The notes beneath the pieces were generated by a model. That model was given only the letters and a program-made list of their open reading frames with translations. It was not told the origin of the DNA and did no database searches. From NCBI RefSeq assembly GCF_036785885.1, contig NC_092312.1, positions 19,796,001 to 19,860,000 on the forward strand: a stretch of DNA of 64,000 nucleotides, read 5' to 3'. The translations under genes were made by a program, and so were the position numbers. Positions 11,484-24,130 of the stretch are shown one piece after another (position 1 is the first letter of the stretch; each line of letters starts with the position of its first letter). The DNA is from Coffea arabica. Lineage: Eukaryota; Streptophyta; Magnoliopsida; Gentianales; Rubiaceae.

Positions 11484-13502
11484 ATGGCTGTTTTGACAAG
11501 GGTTATGAAGACTATTGCTGGGCTTTTCTTGGTTGGTCTTGTGCTGGTCTCAAATGCGGTGGCGGTGTCCGCCGGATCCGGCCATACTGCTCCGGCCCCG
11601 GCAGTGGACTGTTCGAGCTTGGTCCTTAACATGGCTGACTGCTTATCTTTTGTGACCAGCGGCAGTACGGTGAAGAAGCCGGAAGGAACGTGCTGCTCTG
11701 GCCTCAAAACTGTCTTGAAAACTGATTCAGAGTGCCTTTGTGAAGCCTTCAAGAATAGCGCCCAACTGGGAGTTACCCTTAATGTCACTAAGGCCCTCAC
11801 TCTCCCATCTGCTTGCCATGTCTCTGCTCCCTCCGTCAGCAACTGTGGATGTAAGAATCATATATCCCTCTTTTTTTTTTTTTGGGGTAGGGGTGGGGGA
11901 GCGTCATGTTTCTGTCTCTCTGTTTTCACAAGGGTCGTTTTTTATTTGCTCCTTCCAGTGGTTTTTTTTTTTTTTTTTTTGGGTTTGGGGAAATTTGTGA
12001 TTTTAATGTTGTGCTGTTTTTCACTCTTTTATTACAGTAAATGTCTGGTTTGAAATATCTGATATTGAATTTTTGCTCTGTTTTTCTGATTACACAACTT
12101 TATCCCTTTTAGTTCCTTGGGTTCATGAAGTGAACATTGTTTAGCATCTCCGTTTCTCATTTTGGCTATATTTGACATGATTTGTTTGGATTGCTATTTT
12201 TCGTCGAAAAAAATTTATTGTTTTCTGTAATCATATTTCCTTATTATCCTTTTTCCTTGTTATCTTTAGCATCTCCGTTTCTCATTTTGGCTATATTTGA
12301 CATGATTTGTTTAGATTGCTGTTTTTCGTCAAAAAAAAAATTTTGTCAATTGTAATCACATTTTCTTATTATCTTTTTCCCTTGTATACGATTTGGCAAA
12401 TTTGTCAAATTGCTAGAGTAATTTTTTCATGAAAAATCATGAAAAATGCAATCCAAACACAAAGATTTATCAAGTTGTAGAGACGTTGATTTTTGTTTTC
12501 TCACTTTTTTTGACTGCAGTGAGCATTGGCTCTGGAGCTGCTCCTGGTACGTATAATAGATCTGCTATTTCTTCGACTGATTTTGCACTTCTTAGTCCAC
12601 TTTTTTGTTATGATTTCTGCACTTCCTATGAAGCAAGTTGGAGGAGCTGTTGCTAATAATAAGATGGAGTATATATTTTTTTGGACCATTATGAGTTTCA
12701 TACTAGTTATTAATTTATGAAAATGGGAATGTTGTTGTTGCAAAATTAAATTCATCAATCTGTGCAAATAGAAACAAAACTAGTTGTTTAATTGCCCTGA
12801 ACTATCAATTTCAATCTTCAAAGCTTATGCATTCGGGATGCTTATCACTACCATCTGTGTCTTGTTAATAGACTATATATTTTTTGTTCGGAAAGGGCTC
12901 ATCTGGAAAGAAGGTTCACTATTAGTACGTTTTTTTGGCATTTCCTGGTACAATTCAGTCCACGTGACACTCTGTTTCCCTGTCATTCATTATTACACCT
13001 TTTTGCGTCTCAAGATAAAAATATGGTCCCCGTTTTGGTCAAAATAGGGTTTCATGTGATTAATCAGTAAGTATGATACTGGCATGTCAGCAATTACCTA
13101 GGGTTTTAATTCTTGATCGCCTAACTAGAGTACAAAATGATCTCAGGGGATGAACTTCTAAATGTGGTTATCCCGATTCCTGTATGAATGAAAAGAACGC
13201 AACCATCATCAATGAGAATTGGCTTAGTAGAGAATTTTACCAACATTTGTGCTTCGGGATTGATATGTTGGTCTTTCAGTCGGGCGTGGTTGTAGCACTA
13301 CTGCTGATCACAATCTTCTTTGGTTGCAGCTCTCCCTCCAACCGCGATGGCCCCGAGCTCCGAAGGCCCAGGAGCTCCTACTGCAATCGGAGGATCGAAT
13401 GAGGTTGCTCCAGCACCAGCTCCGGGAAGCTCAGGCTCTTCAAAACTTGCTGTATCGTCCCTGTTGTTGGCACTTGCTGCCGCATCGCTCTCTTTGTTTT
13501 GA
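11484..13502 (+). CDS. GPI-anchored non-specific lipid transfer protein (LTPG / xylogen-like)
   Basis: Three coding exons: 11484-11850, 12520-12546 (a 27-nt microexon) and 13330-13502, totalling 567 nt for 188 residues. Residues 1-30 are a signal peptide. Residues 43-121 hold the eight-cysteine motif: Cys 43, 53, 70, 71, 84, 86, 111 and 121, including the CC and CLC signatures, with an N-glycosylation site at Asn100. Residues 123-168 are a Pro/Ala/Ser/Gly-rich linker. The last 20 residues are hydrophobic and follow a small-residue cluster (GSSGSS), as in a GPI-attachment signal. Such proteins bind lipids at the outer face of the plasma membrane and help export cuticular wax and cutin. Reading through intron 1 gives a false frame of similar length, which I rejected. 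Confidence 0.9.
12140..12385 (+). repeat. Two-copy tandem repeat (125-bp period) in LTPG intron 1
   Basis: Copy 1 is 12140-12264 and copy 2 is 12265-12385, both starting TTTAGCATCTCCGTTTCTCA. The copies differ by scattered substitutions. The unit joins about 40 bp of intron to the left part of the adjacent MITE, so part of the MITE was duplicated after it inserted. Confidence 0.8.
12308..12459. mobile_element. MITE in LTPG intron 1 (TGTTTGGATTGC family)
   Basis: The left end TGTTTAGATTGC and right end GCAATCCAAACA form terminal inverted repeats. It aligns along its length, in inverse orientation, with the element at 30153-30289 (shared blocks include TTTTTCATG, ATGAAAAATGCAATCC and ATCACATTTTC). 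It is non-coding. A truncated extra copy of its left end lies just upstream within the tandem repeat. Confidence 0.7.
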
Positions 13503-15471
13503 CTGAGTGCATTTTAGGCCTCTCTCTCTTTTTTGTGCTGAGATGAGAGGGAGAGTGAATGGGGGGAGATTTGACAGGGCATTTATTGTGTTTGGTTTTA
13601 AATACTATTTGCTAGTTTGGGTTGGGTACTCTAGTTAATACGGGCAGGAGGACGTCTTCTTACTTAATTGAGACTTGTTGAGCGGATAGGGCTTTTATTG
13701 TGTATTAATTATCTGGCTCTATTAAACCCCACGGATTTACGTTCAATTTCGCCTTCCTTACCCGGCCCCCTCCCTCCCCTGATATTCCAATTTCTGCTAA
13801 TTTTCTTGCCGGATATGTTCATGGGCCTTCTTGACAGAAGAGGCTGACGGTATGCTCTGAACTGCGTGTCCAAAGACACACTGCATCTTGGGTCAAAGTC
13901 GTGTTTGGACCATCAGCAAGTCTGTAGAGGTGGAAAGTCTGTCAAAATTGATCCACAATAATGTCAGATCCAGGGTGTGGTCTCTCGCTGTTGCTCGAAA
14001 CTGCGTTGGCAAATATTACCAGATTAAGAAGAGTTGTGAAGCAACGAAGGGTTCAAACATCGCATGCCTTCGCATTAGGGGTGTGACATGAACGAATTGA
14101 ATCGAGTTCGAAATTTGGGGTTTGAGTTTGAATTTTATATGAGCTCAAAATTTAATTTTGACATCGATTTGATTTAATATTTGATGGGTTCAAACTCGAC
14201 TAAAGAGTTTAAAGTTTTATTTAAACTCGACTATGTAATAAAAAAATAAATATATAATTTTATATAAAATATTAAGAAATATTTTAAATGAAAATATTTA
14301 CAATTATTGACACTTGAATTGAGCCCTTAATCGAATCAAGTCTAAATGCCAACAGCCTTACCAAGACTTTAATTTTGGTGGGGGTTGGGCCGTTGGGGGT
14401 AATTTTAATTGAAAAGACTTTAATGTGGTGGGGTTGGGAGGTAATTTTAATTGAAGTGGCTTTCTCCGGTAGGATTTCACTCCCCTTAAATTAGATTAGA
14501 GTAGTAGGTTATAGAAGAAATTAGATTATAGCCCTGCTCTCACTTAGTAGTGAGCTTCAGGTTTTAAACGGTCACAATCTTCTCTGGTCAATTATTCTTT
14601 CTTGGGCTCTCCCGGTCGGGTTATTAAATCAACGGTCCAGAGTCTGCACTTTCATCGGAATTACTTGGCGAAAAGGTAGCATTTACTTGAACAGAAGTAC
14701 AGATGAATGTATCAAAATGGGAAAATTAAAAAATAATTCCATTTCCTTCTTCTTCTTCTTTTTTTTTTTTTTCCTTTTTCCCGTTTACATGGAATTCAGA
14801 GCGAAAAACACATCGTGGATGGACAATTGGCCATGTTTGGGTTGCATTTTGTGCGGAAAAAATTTTGTGAGTTTCCATGAAAATATTCATTATCACATTT
14901 TCTGATCAACCTCTCTACCTCATACGTCCCACATCTTAAAAACGCAAAACACTGGATTGCATTTTTCTGAATTCTTTGTAGAAAAATTACTGTAGCGATT
15001 TAATATATGCGAGATAAAAAGGCGATTGAAAAATGTATTTACGAAAAACATAACAATTTTTCAAAGAAAAACTGCTTTCCAAACAAGGCACAATATTTTT
15101 CTACAGGAACTCCCCACTCGAAGAAGCAAGAATGCATTGGCATCAAAGTCGACCGGCTCAAATGAACACTGCACCATTTGTTTCAACCCCGCCCAAGCAC
15201 AGCTCACGGTTGAAACTTCTTGTATGGTAACTGAAGCATGTTCACACAAACAACTCCGAACTAGTTACCTTTGTGCAACGTTTCAGATTTCGTCATCGCA
15301 TAAGCGTATAAACGACTGGTCATCCTTGGAATTCAGTGTACATCTTCTAATTTTGTTTGATACAATGTAGACGTTTTCAGCCCCCTCCCCCACCCCCAAC
15401 ACCCACCCAAAAAAAAGAAAAGAAAAGGGAGTGCCCTTGACCATGACGGAAATGAAGTGACAAAGGTGCTT
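13503..15471. other. Intergenic region between LTPG and SULTR1 (tail-to-tail genes)
   Basis: It contains the LTPG 3' region. A decayed TCGA-rich hAT-like fragment lies at 14085-14335 (it starts GGGGTGTGACATGAACGAAT). An imperfect tandem pair lies at about 14366-14458, sharing GACTTTAAT and GTAATTTTAATTGAA. The MITE at 14834-15085 is listed separately. No gene is seen. Confidence 0.55.
14834..15085. mobile_element. Degenerate MITE of the TGTTTGGATTGC family
   Basis: The left end TGTTTGGGTTGCA and the right end CTTTCCAAACA are inverted. The interior shares ACTGTAGCGATTTAATATATG and GAGATAAAAAGGCGATTG with the 30153-30289 copy (which reads ACTGTAACGGTTTGATGTATG). An extra internal terminal-like block at about 14952 suggests a nested or rearranged copy. 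Confidence 0.55.
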
Positions 15472-18400
15472 TTAAGGCTCCATCTTGGGGGCAAAGGTGA
15501 TGACAGCATCTGCTACTGTGAGGAAGATGTTGTCTTCCCCGATCAAGGTAGTAAAGTCGGATGCATGCAGCTTGTCCGCTACCACTGGTCCAGGATTTGC
15601 TAAAACCAGCTGTTCATGTAGTAGAATGTATTATATAACGTAAAATTCTTCTCAGCTGGACATTTTTTTTTTTATCAGCACCATAATATGAAATGGCTAA
15701 CCTGAATATCTTTCTTTCGAAGACTATTGTGCAACTCTTCTAAGGCATGGATTCCGCTGGTGTCAATATCTGTAACAGCTGCACACGACAATTAACACAT
15801 AAAAAAAAAAAAACATATTATTTGTTTAGTATTTCTCCTCCGAGTATCAAAAGTCCTGCTAGAACGGCGTAACCAAGAAGGCGCTTACGTGACATTTCCA
15901 CAATCAAGCAATGAATTTTAGACTTGAGCTCCCCATTTTCTTTCAGCTGTTCTTCTTCATCACTCAGCCATCTTAGTATCCTGCCAAAAAGGAAAAAAAA
16001 AAAGTTAATTATATTCTCATTGAGATCACACTTCACACTTGAAAGAATAATTTTTTTTAAGTCGAAAAAGAGAAAAAAAAAAAAACAAAAAAGACTACCC
16101 CTTGACTTTTAGTAATCATCTAGGAAAATTCTGAAACGAAACGTTATCCTTAACTATATGTAAATTTTCATAGATGTGACTTAACTTGAATGAGATGTGC
16201 CCGCCTCCCCCCAATGTGAACGAAGATATATGGTAGTAAGCAATAAGCATCTTTGACTATGAATTTTGCTTAAGACTACGTCAAACTTTGAGGCTTATGC
16301 TGCATTCGGGACCTAACTTTTGGTAGGGCAGTATTGATAACTGGTTTTGCAGAGAAAAAAAAAAAAATCAGTTGTTCAAGCTGCAAAAGCATGAGGTGTA
16401 AATCTTCCGAGGGTTGAACTTAGAATGCTGTCCAAAATAAATTTGACTAGTGGTACGGGCAAGAGAAGACAAGTCAGATACATAAAAGGGATAATTTAGA
16501 AACCTCCCTTGAGGTTTTCAATAATTTCATTGACCTCTCTTGAGGTTTGTAAAATTACACTAACCTCCCTCAAGGTTTAGATTTCGGTAACAAAATTAGT
16601 CCAAATCAGAAAAATTACCATTAAAAATGTATTTTGTGAAGAGAGATAAACTTTTATTCCATAAATGCCCTTATGCTTGTGTACAAGTTGTATTGTAAAG
16701 GAGTAAAAAATATATTAATAAAAGCGTGGAAAGGTAAGCACAAATAATAAAGAACAAAAAATAAGTAGCAACTGACTTTCTCAACAAAGTTGGACCAACG
16801 GCTAGTGCATTCTAAATGGACCAACGGCTAGTGCATATATTATAATGGATATTTTTTCAGATCTTCACCATTTTGCATATAAAGGAAACAAGAAGGATTA
16901 AGATGGATCTCACTTTTACTTGAAGCAGTAAAAGTTGATGTGTAAAAATAGTGATTTTATGTGGATTTCGCAAGCTAAAGGTGAAGTATATGTATAGAAA
17001 CTATGAAAGACATGTCAAGCTATAGAAAGAAATCATAAAATCCACCCACATCCTTTAGCATGAAAAAGAAATATTGCAAGTGTAGTCCCAAGGCAACTGC
17101 GAAGATTTTTTAGAGTACGAACAGTCCAAAAAAATTACTATTTGATGTATCGATTTGGTGTATCAATTTCTGAGAGAAAACAAATATTTGGTACATCAAT
17201 TGGTACTATTTTGTTATTACAAGTTACTGTTCATCATTAAAAAAATTTCGACAGTTATTTTTGTTAATTAGTTACTAACAGTTAATTAGTAACCTAATTA
17301 CTTAACTGCTAGATGTTAATTTCCAATAAGTCATAATATCTTAGGGTATGTGAGTAATTTTTCCCAATAAGACACTATAGGGGAGGTTAGTGTTATTTTG
17401 CAAATCTCAGGGAGGTTTCTAAAATTATCCCTATATGAAAATCTCCATTTTGCACATCCTAACTTGTATTACTTTTTCACTTTGTACTCTAAATTTCAAT
17501 TTTAAACACTTTACACCCTAAACTCTTAATTTTGAATATTTTGCACCTTAAAACTCAAATTTGTCTAATTTAAATCCAATCAATAACTATGTTCGCAAAA
17601 TTAACGAGATGAAGGGCAGAGAAAATTAATGACAGTGTACTATTTTGTTCCAACCATGATTCCTTAGCTTTTTTTAACCATGTTTTAGTACATTATTATT
17701 TATTTATATGGTTTAAATTAATAATATTGTTAGCAAAATTAACAAGATAAAAGATAGTGTAAATTAGTGATAATATATTGTTTTATTTTTGTTATGATGT
17801 ATTGGCTTCTTTTGATTACTTTTGGCACGTTATCATTGATTTGATGGGTCCTCTATAACGTTAATTTTATAAAAATAGTTATTGAATGGATTTAAATTAG
17901 ATAAATTTGAGAGTTTATGATATAAAGTTTCCAAAGTTCGAGAGTTCAGTGTGCAAAGTGTTCAAAATTGAAATTTTGGATGCAAAGTGCAAAAGTCATT
18001 CAAATTCGGGAGTGCACAGTAGAGTTTGCCCAAAAAAGAAAGGAGATCATCCGTACCTCTCCCTGATATAGTTGGAGTTGGAAAAGTAAATTGCAGAATC
18101 AACTCGGACGATTAGAATCCCAGGAACCTTAGCTGCCTCTGGATATTGTTGTATATTTCTGTACACATTTGTTCTTGGGACTTTTCCGAGTACCGCAGTC
18201 CGAGGCCTCGTCACTTGGAGGAGGATTTTGGCAAAAGATATTGCGACCTAATTCATGAAATGCAGCCGGCAAAAATCAGCACTTCTATTTTAATAAGATT
18301 GTTAGGAAAAAGCAGAAATCATCTTTACCGCAATCAAGAGACCAATCTCAACCGAGACAAAAACCACACCGAAGAAGGCTCCCATGCACGCAATGAAATC

Positions 18401-20558
18401 AAACTTGTCAATCTTCCATATCAGTAACATTGCATTAATGTCGATTAGTCCAACAACAGCGGATATAATGATGGAAGCCAGTATAGCATTTGGGGTGTAT
18501 TTGAACAGCGGGGTGATCACTTCTAGAGTCAGCAAGACAACCAAAGACATCACGATATTGGAAACAGCTGTGTTACAACCTGCCATATAATTCACTGCAG
18601 ATCGCGAGAAAGATCCTGCAAATTAAAATGTCGAGTTGCGTAATCAGAAATTAGGTGAAAGCATTAGGGTGTCATGTATTCTACTTTATAAGATATGAAG
18701 ATTAGTTCAATTTTCAACAAACCTGTGGCAACATAACACGATGTCATGGAACCAATAACGTTCATCGTTCCTAATGCTACCATCTCACGGTTTCCGTCTA
18801 TATGATAGTCCTTCATTGCTGCAAAAGTTCTTGCAATTGCCACAGCTTCCTATATCCGATGCAGTATTCATTGGAAACCAGCTTTTCATAATTAGGAGAT
18901 GTGGAGAAATTAAAGAATGCTCTTAAATGTTCCAGTTTTGTTGCTTACCGTCAATGCTATCATTCCAGCCACGACCCCAATCCTGAAACCTTTACCAAGA
19001 TTTTCTCCAGTGAAGAAGATCTCATGGACAGAAGATGGATTGATGCCTTTTTCAATCTTGTTTACCTACCAAGTTTTATGGAGAATACATTGTCAGAGAA
19101 GCTTTAACTTTGTATTTGAAAATTGTCATCGTCCAAATTATGCCTGAAGTACTCACAATTTGGACTCCCTTCTTTTCAGCATGGGTGATATAAACAAAGA
19201 AGGTTGAAATGATCACAGAAATCAACGGAGCGATGGCAGACACCCAAAAGAGTTTCTTGTTTTTTTTCCCCTGATCCAATCGAAATTTTTGAGAAAGAAA
19301 ATAATAAAATTGTCAGAATCTGTTCTCCCATGACAAAAGTTGGAGCTAAATCCACGGAAAGAGAAACAAAACGAGCGATTCTTACGATGTACTTTGCAAG
19401 GAGAAGGAAAGCCAAGAAAGCGACTCCTATTACTACAGTTTCCCAATTCCACTGTTATAATCAAAGACGAACAAATTAGCTTCTCCATGGATGCAAAAAG
19501 AATGCCGATCAAGTTATAACTAGGAGAAGGTCTCACCCCATGATGTACACTAGTCCAAACAGACCGCATCACAGAAACAATATCGGTTTTCTTTGTGAAT
19601 TTCTTAATGCCAAGCAGTCCTTTAAGCTGCTGAAGAGCTATGGTTATGGCTGTACCACCCATAAAGCCAACAACGGCAGCATGAGACAGGAAGTCAATCA
19701 AGAAACCCAATCTGCAAATCCAAGTGACAATTATTTCTCAGGGTATGTCAAAAAAGGAAGATATATATGGATGTTGGCTCGTCAGAAGTACCTGAAAAAG
19801 CCAAGGGCAAATTGAGTGAGTCCAGCAAAGAATGTGGCTGTAAATGCGAGACGCTGGTAATCTAATTTTTGTTTAACAGGATCGAACTCATCCTGAATCA
19901 AAGTTCCAAGCAAGAGAGACACCACTGCCACCGGGCCTATGGCAATATCTCTCGAGCTTCCCATGGCTGCATATATCAGTGGTGGCACGAAGCTGCTGTC
20001 TGTAGAACAAGAAGCAATACCATTGAAAAATCCCTCAAATTGCAGATGATCGTGAGAAGTCAGGTTGCTGAGTATATATATAAGAAACTTACAAAGTCCA
20101 TATTGCGGTGCCAAATTTGCTAGTTTTGAATAGCCAATGTCCTGCACAGAATATCAAGAATTTTTAGGTTGCCAACTGACAAAGATGCTCTACAATAAAT
20201 AAGAGTCATATGAATCTCCTACCTGAGGAATGCAAAGACTTGCAATGGTAAGTCCAGCAATCAGATCACCTCTGAATTTGGAAAGGCTATAGCTTCTTCC
20301 CCAATCAAGAATGGGAAAAACAGCTTGTAGTCCGAGGAGTAACTTTTTTGAGTTTGATTGGTCCTTGAAAGAGCGTAAAGGATCATCATGCATGAATGTT
20401 TCCTTGAAAGTTGTTTTAAACTCAGTAAACAAATTCTGCTTGGGAGGCACTCCCACTTTGTGGACGTATGGCAAGTTCTCTGGATGTTCATGTGAGTGAG
20501 CGTCAGCAGGTAACTCCATATCTGTTACCGGGAGCGCATCAGTAATCCGGTTGCTCAT
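15472..20558 (-). CDS. SULTR1: High-affinity proton/sulfate co-transporter, SULTR group 1
   Basis: Thirteen coding exons, from the start: 20223-20558, 20093-20141, 19792-19999, 19537-19711, 19386-19451, 19157-19270, 18949-19065, 18723-18849, 18329-18615, 18057-18247, 15889-15980, 15702-15778 and 15472-15609. They total 1977 nt, 658 residues, with phase kept. The N-terminal block [12 protein letters not shown], the [12 protein letters not shown] motif and [16 protein letters not shown] are group 1 signatures. The SLC26-type membrane domain spans about 75-490 with around ten to twelve hydrophobic segments. A C-terminal STAS domain spans about 525-650, with [14 protein letters not shown] including Thr594, the position of the conserved regulatory Thr of Arabidopsis SULTR1;2. 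Group 1 members take up sulfate at the root plasma membrane. Intron 10 (15981-18056) is enlarged by two transposons. The gene faces LTPG tail to tail. Confidence 0.93.
16488..17431. mobile_element. MULE-type MITE with long terminal inverted repeats, in SULTR1 intron 10
   Basis: The left end GGGATAATTTAGAAACCTCC and right end AGGTTTCTAAAATTATCCC are inverted copies. Further inside, CCTCCCTCAAGG and the opposed GGAGGTTAGTG continue the arms. The flanks TACATAAAA (16479-16487) and TATATGAAA (17432-17440) match at 7 of 9 positions, as an aged 9-bp target duplication would. No transposase is present. It belongs to the same family as the elements at 34432 and 35344. Confidence 0.75.
17438..18024. 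mobile_element. Second long-inverted-repeat element in SULTR1 intron 10
   Basis: The left arm (TTTGCAC, TTTCACTTTGTAC, AATTTCAATTTTAAACACTT, TAATTTAAATCCAATCAATA) is matched in reverse by the right arm over about 190 bp. The interior is AT-rich and non-coding. It abuts the preceding MITE, so intron 10 grew by two insertions. Confidence 0.6.
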
Positions 20559-20578
20559 TTAGGTGGCCACAGTGATGA

Positions 20579-22660
20579 CCTGCAAACAGAACTTGAGGAA
20601 GAGAATCAGAGGGACTTGTAAGAGATGCAAACATTTCATACTTAGTAACTACATGTCAAGAACTATGCCACTTGTCTTGTTTCTTTTTGAACTTTAATAA
20701 ATGGCTAAACTTTTACAAACATCAAAAAGGGCACATTGATTCTCCTCCTATCCCTCCCTACCGGAATATATTGTTGTCTACAATGACAAAGAACGAAATC
20801 AAAGCAGAATACCTTATGCACAGGAGGACTGCTCAAGGCAGAAGAACAAGTAGTTCTTCCAGAAAACTATGAGTTTAAATAAACTAAAATGGGTACGCGG
20901 ATATGAAGGGACATGCAAATTTTAGTGCTTATAAAAGCTACAAGCAAGTAAAGTCAACTCTCTGTAAATACAGGGCAACTTGTGCTGATGGGCAGGAATG
21001 AACCTAGATGTTTTTCCTGTACCAAATGCAAAGAGCAAAAGAGGATACGTTTTGAAGGAAGTAATTAATCAAATGGTGGAAGAAATAACAATACGCAATT
21101 ATTGAAGAATATAGTAATCAAATAGACATGATTAATAAGGAGTTCCTTTAAACGATAGCTTGGAAATTAAACAGTTGACTTTGATGTCTGCGCTTCGTTT
21201 CAGATATTGAATTAAATAACCTACTTTATCCATACAGTCTTGTACTACAATTTTGCGTCAATTGCCTATCTGATTACCCTAGATGAGCCAATCCAGCGGA
21301 GAATGAAGCAAAATTCCATTCCATAACGTTCAACTGCAAGAAATTCATTATCCAGTCGGTCAGTTACATAAAAGAGAGGGTGTTGTGGGGTGAGAGAGAG
21401 AGAAACCAGGAAGAGCAACCATTTGAACATTGATGCTTAAGCATACAAATTTTGAGTTGCATTGCAAGTGGAAAAGAAATATCTTGCCGATCAAAACTTT
21501 CCCCAAAATCCTTGATTTACAGGCTGAATGGACTGTCATCGACCTTAAAAGAAAATCAAGGAAGATTCTGAAAGAATTGGTGATCAGAGGAAGGCAACTC
21601 TTACAGATTTATCCTCACTCAGTTAAATATTGTTTGTAACGCATGGGTGGGGTCTGAAGCTTCACCTGCGGATCTTAACCAAGAAAGAGCTTTGCAACCA
21701 GGACAAGCAATAATCTAAGTCGATGAAGTCTGATTTGGTAGATTAATTATCAAGGAATACACTATGGGGTATACCCAAAAGTCAGTCATTACAAGAAAAT
21801 CATAGTCAAATAAAAAAAAGTATATGTTCCCAAAAAGCACTAACCAAACTGTTTTGCCCTTGACAATTCGTGGCAAGCGGAGAATATGGATGTGAAAACG
21901 AAGAAAGATCAAGATGCTAATAGCTTTGCATTCCTGGACGTACTTCATTCATCCTCTTACAAGTCTAAACAGGCAACTACTAGTTTAAACAACTGAACTA
22001 AGTAACTAACTACTCCTACCTTTTTTGAACCCCAAAAAGGCAAAAAGATCTTTTGTTTTCCTGTTTCTAACTGATGAATGCTTATCAAATTCGAGCGTTG
22101 ATTACCGGAACTACAGATTCCGTCCAAGCCGAACCCAACCAATGAAAATGAAGTGCAACCCTTCTAGTCGCCACACATATTCATTTTCCAAGTCAAACGA
22201 AGACTTCACGCGAAAACCATCCCCATTGGGTGGTTGTTCCCATCATTTGTCTGACTAGGAAAAAGAAAACAAAAACCAAGAAACAATAATATACACAAAT
22301 GTCTGTTTACTTGTAAGATTAATATAAAATTGCAACTGTTACGTTGCACTTCAACATCTTATTAAAATAGAGCCAGAAAAGAATATAAGAAGAAGTATAT
22401 AAGCTGTGGAGCATCATTCATCAGTTAACACGTGTGTACTTACCATATTTGCCTGTTGCTGATTACGAAGAACAACAACGAAAACAACTCAGAGATGAAG
22501 AGTTTAAATATTCAAGCGAAGTTTCGCAGTCAGGAGAGGTCGTAGAAACGATTCTGAGCCCATTTTGCGTCCAGGTTCAATGGATTTTAGAGCGTTGAAA
22601 GTTTGCGCTGATTCTCTGCTTCTTGTTTATTGCAAAGAGTGATGAGAGTTGTACGTGGAA
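20579..22660 (-). promoter_or_regulatory. Probable 5' leader of SULTR1 with a 1.9-kb leader intron
   Basis: On the minus strand a TTTGCAG acceptor sits just before a leader exon that begins at 20579. A strong GTAAGT donor occurs at 22443-22438, following a candidate leader exon (about 22660-22444). Introns in the 5' leader are known for group 1 sulfate transporters. TATA-like words lie at about 22504-22512 (TATTTAAA) and 22794-22801, so the transcription start is uncertain. Between these points I see no other gene. Confidence 0.4.
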
Positions 22661-24130
22661 TACAGAGATGACGAGTGCCCTGAAGCTGAAAATAGAGAAG
22701 AAGACCCCGGCCGAGAGCTAATTAAGTCTGTGAGGTCGGTGTTTTTTTTCTTTAGCATGTCTAGTACTCAACTGGTATTCTCAAACACCTCCTCTTATAT
22801 TCATTTTAATTCGCAAGTTGAGGTTGACATCTTGACATTCAGAAGGCGGAAAAAAATAGTGAAAATGTGGAAATCAATTACTATAAAGTATGTAAATATG
22901 GTAAGAATTTAACTGGACCATACAAAAGCATTTGTTCTAGAGAGTTGGCTTTTGGATAGGGGTGTCAATCAGCTTTTTTGAACCGGATTTTAGGAAATCC
23001 AAACTCGGCATACAAATTATATGAATTTTTGGATTTTAAACTTTTGGATTTCGAGCTTATATTAATGGGCTCATATCAAAAGGCTCAATCTCAAATCACG
23101 CTATTGTATGAGTTTTGGGTTCAAGTCAGGAGCATAATTTTAAAATTATGATATTTTAAAATTGCAACAATAGCCGCTTAATATTTTCATATTTTGCCCC
23201 CATTTTGACCCCAATATCTTAATTCTCATTCAAAGCAAAGTAGTATTTTTTTTTTTATGTGTTAACAATTAGACTTTTTGATATAAAGTGAAAATTAGTC
23301 TATTTAAAGTAGTAATCTTTCCCACCAAAATGGTATTTTTGTTAGGATTAATATTCTATATACTGACAGTGTATATACTTTTACCATTAGATACATGACA
23401 CATTATCTAAATTTGAATTTGAAACCTAAATTTTGCATATATGTTATGCATCCAACCGTGATAGTATATATAAGATTTGCTCCTTTTGTTACTTTAGTTT
23501 TTAATGGAGAATAAATTGGTCATTTCATTAATTACTTGGATGAAATTAATTTTTGAATTATTTTTAGTTGACAAATGGTGTAAAGTGCCTATTAAAATAC
23601 TTTAGAGTGTAAAGTGAAACTAGTATAATCGTTCGTTGGGGTTTTATACATTTAGTCCTTATCTATAATATATATTTTATAATTATAAATTAATACAAAT
23701 TTATATGAATTATTAATATTTTATGTCGTAATATTTATAATTATAATTTATAGATATTATTATATATATTTTACATATGTAATTATATTCATATATAGGC
23801 CGAGCTTTAATCGAGTCTGAGCCTAATACAACTCAACATCGGCTCATATTTAGTTCGGATCTAATATTTAGATCCAACTTCTGTCCGACTCAATTAAAAT
23901 TTAGACTCAATGAGCTTTTTTCAATCGAACGGATCGAGTTCTGGTTAATCCAACCCCATTGATAGTTCTAGTTTTGGATTAGAGGCAAGTATGTTAGAAT
24001 TAGGAAATCACTCATTAATGTTGATATCAATTTACGTGGTGGGGATTTACCACATTATCTGCATTAATGTTCTAGTCTATCATTTATGTAGAACAATCCT
24101 CACGCATTTGTTAAACATACACCTTTTTTA
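22661..24130. other. Intergenic, AT-rich, with a decayed hAT-like element
   Basis: Between about 22961 (GGGGTGTCAATC) and 23962 (CCCCATTGATA) the two ends resemble the TAGGGGTGTCAAT-type termini of hAT MITEs. The right part is rich in phrases such as GATCGAGTT and GAGCTTT. The middle is extremely AT-rich. There is no coding potential. Confidence 0.45.

Noticed and set aside
11399-11842. 147-codon frame antisense to LTPG exon 1
   Set aside because: It is the mirror of a strongly supported exon and has no domain of its own.
11484-12053. 189-codon uninterrupted frame starting at the LTPG ATG
   Set aside because: It reads through a good GTAAGA donor into T-rich intron sequence. The spliced form gives the proper linker and GPI signal.
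18302-18595. Separate small membrane proteins suggested by the minus-strand frames at 18-20 kb
   Set aside because: These are exons of the single SULTR1 gene; the joined exons give an unbroken 658-residue transporter.
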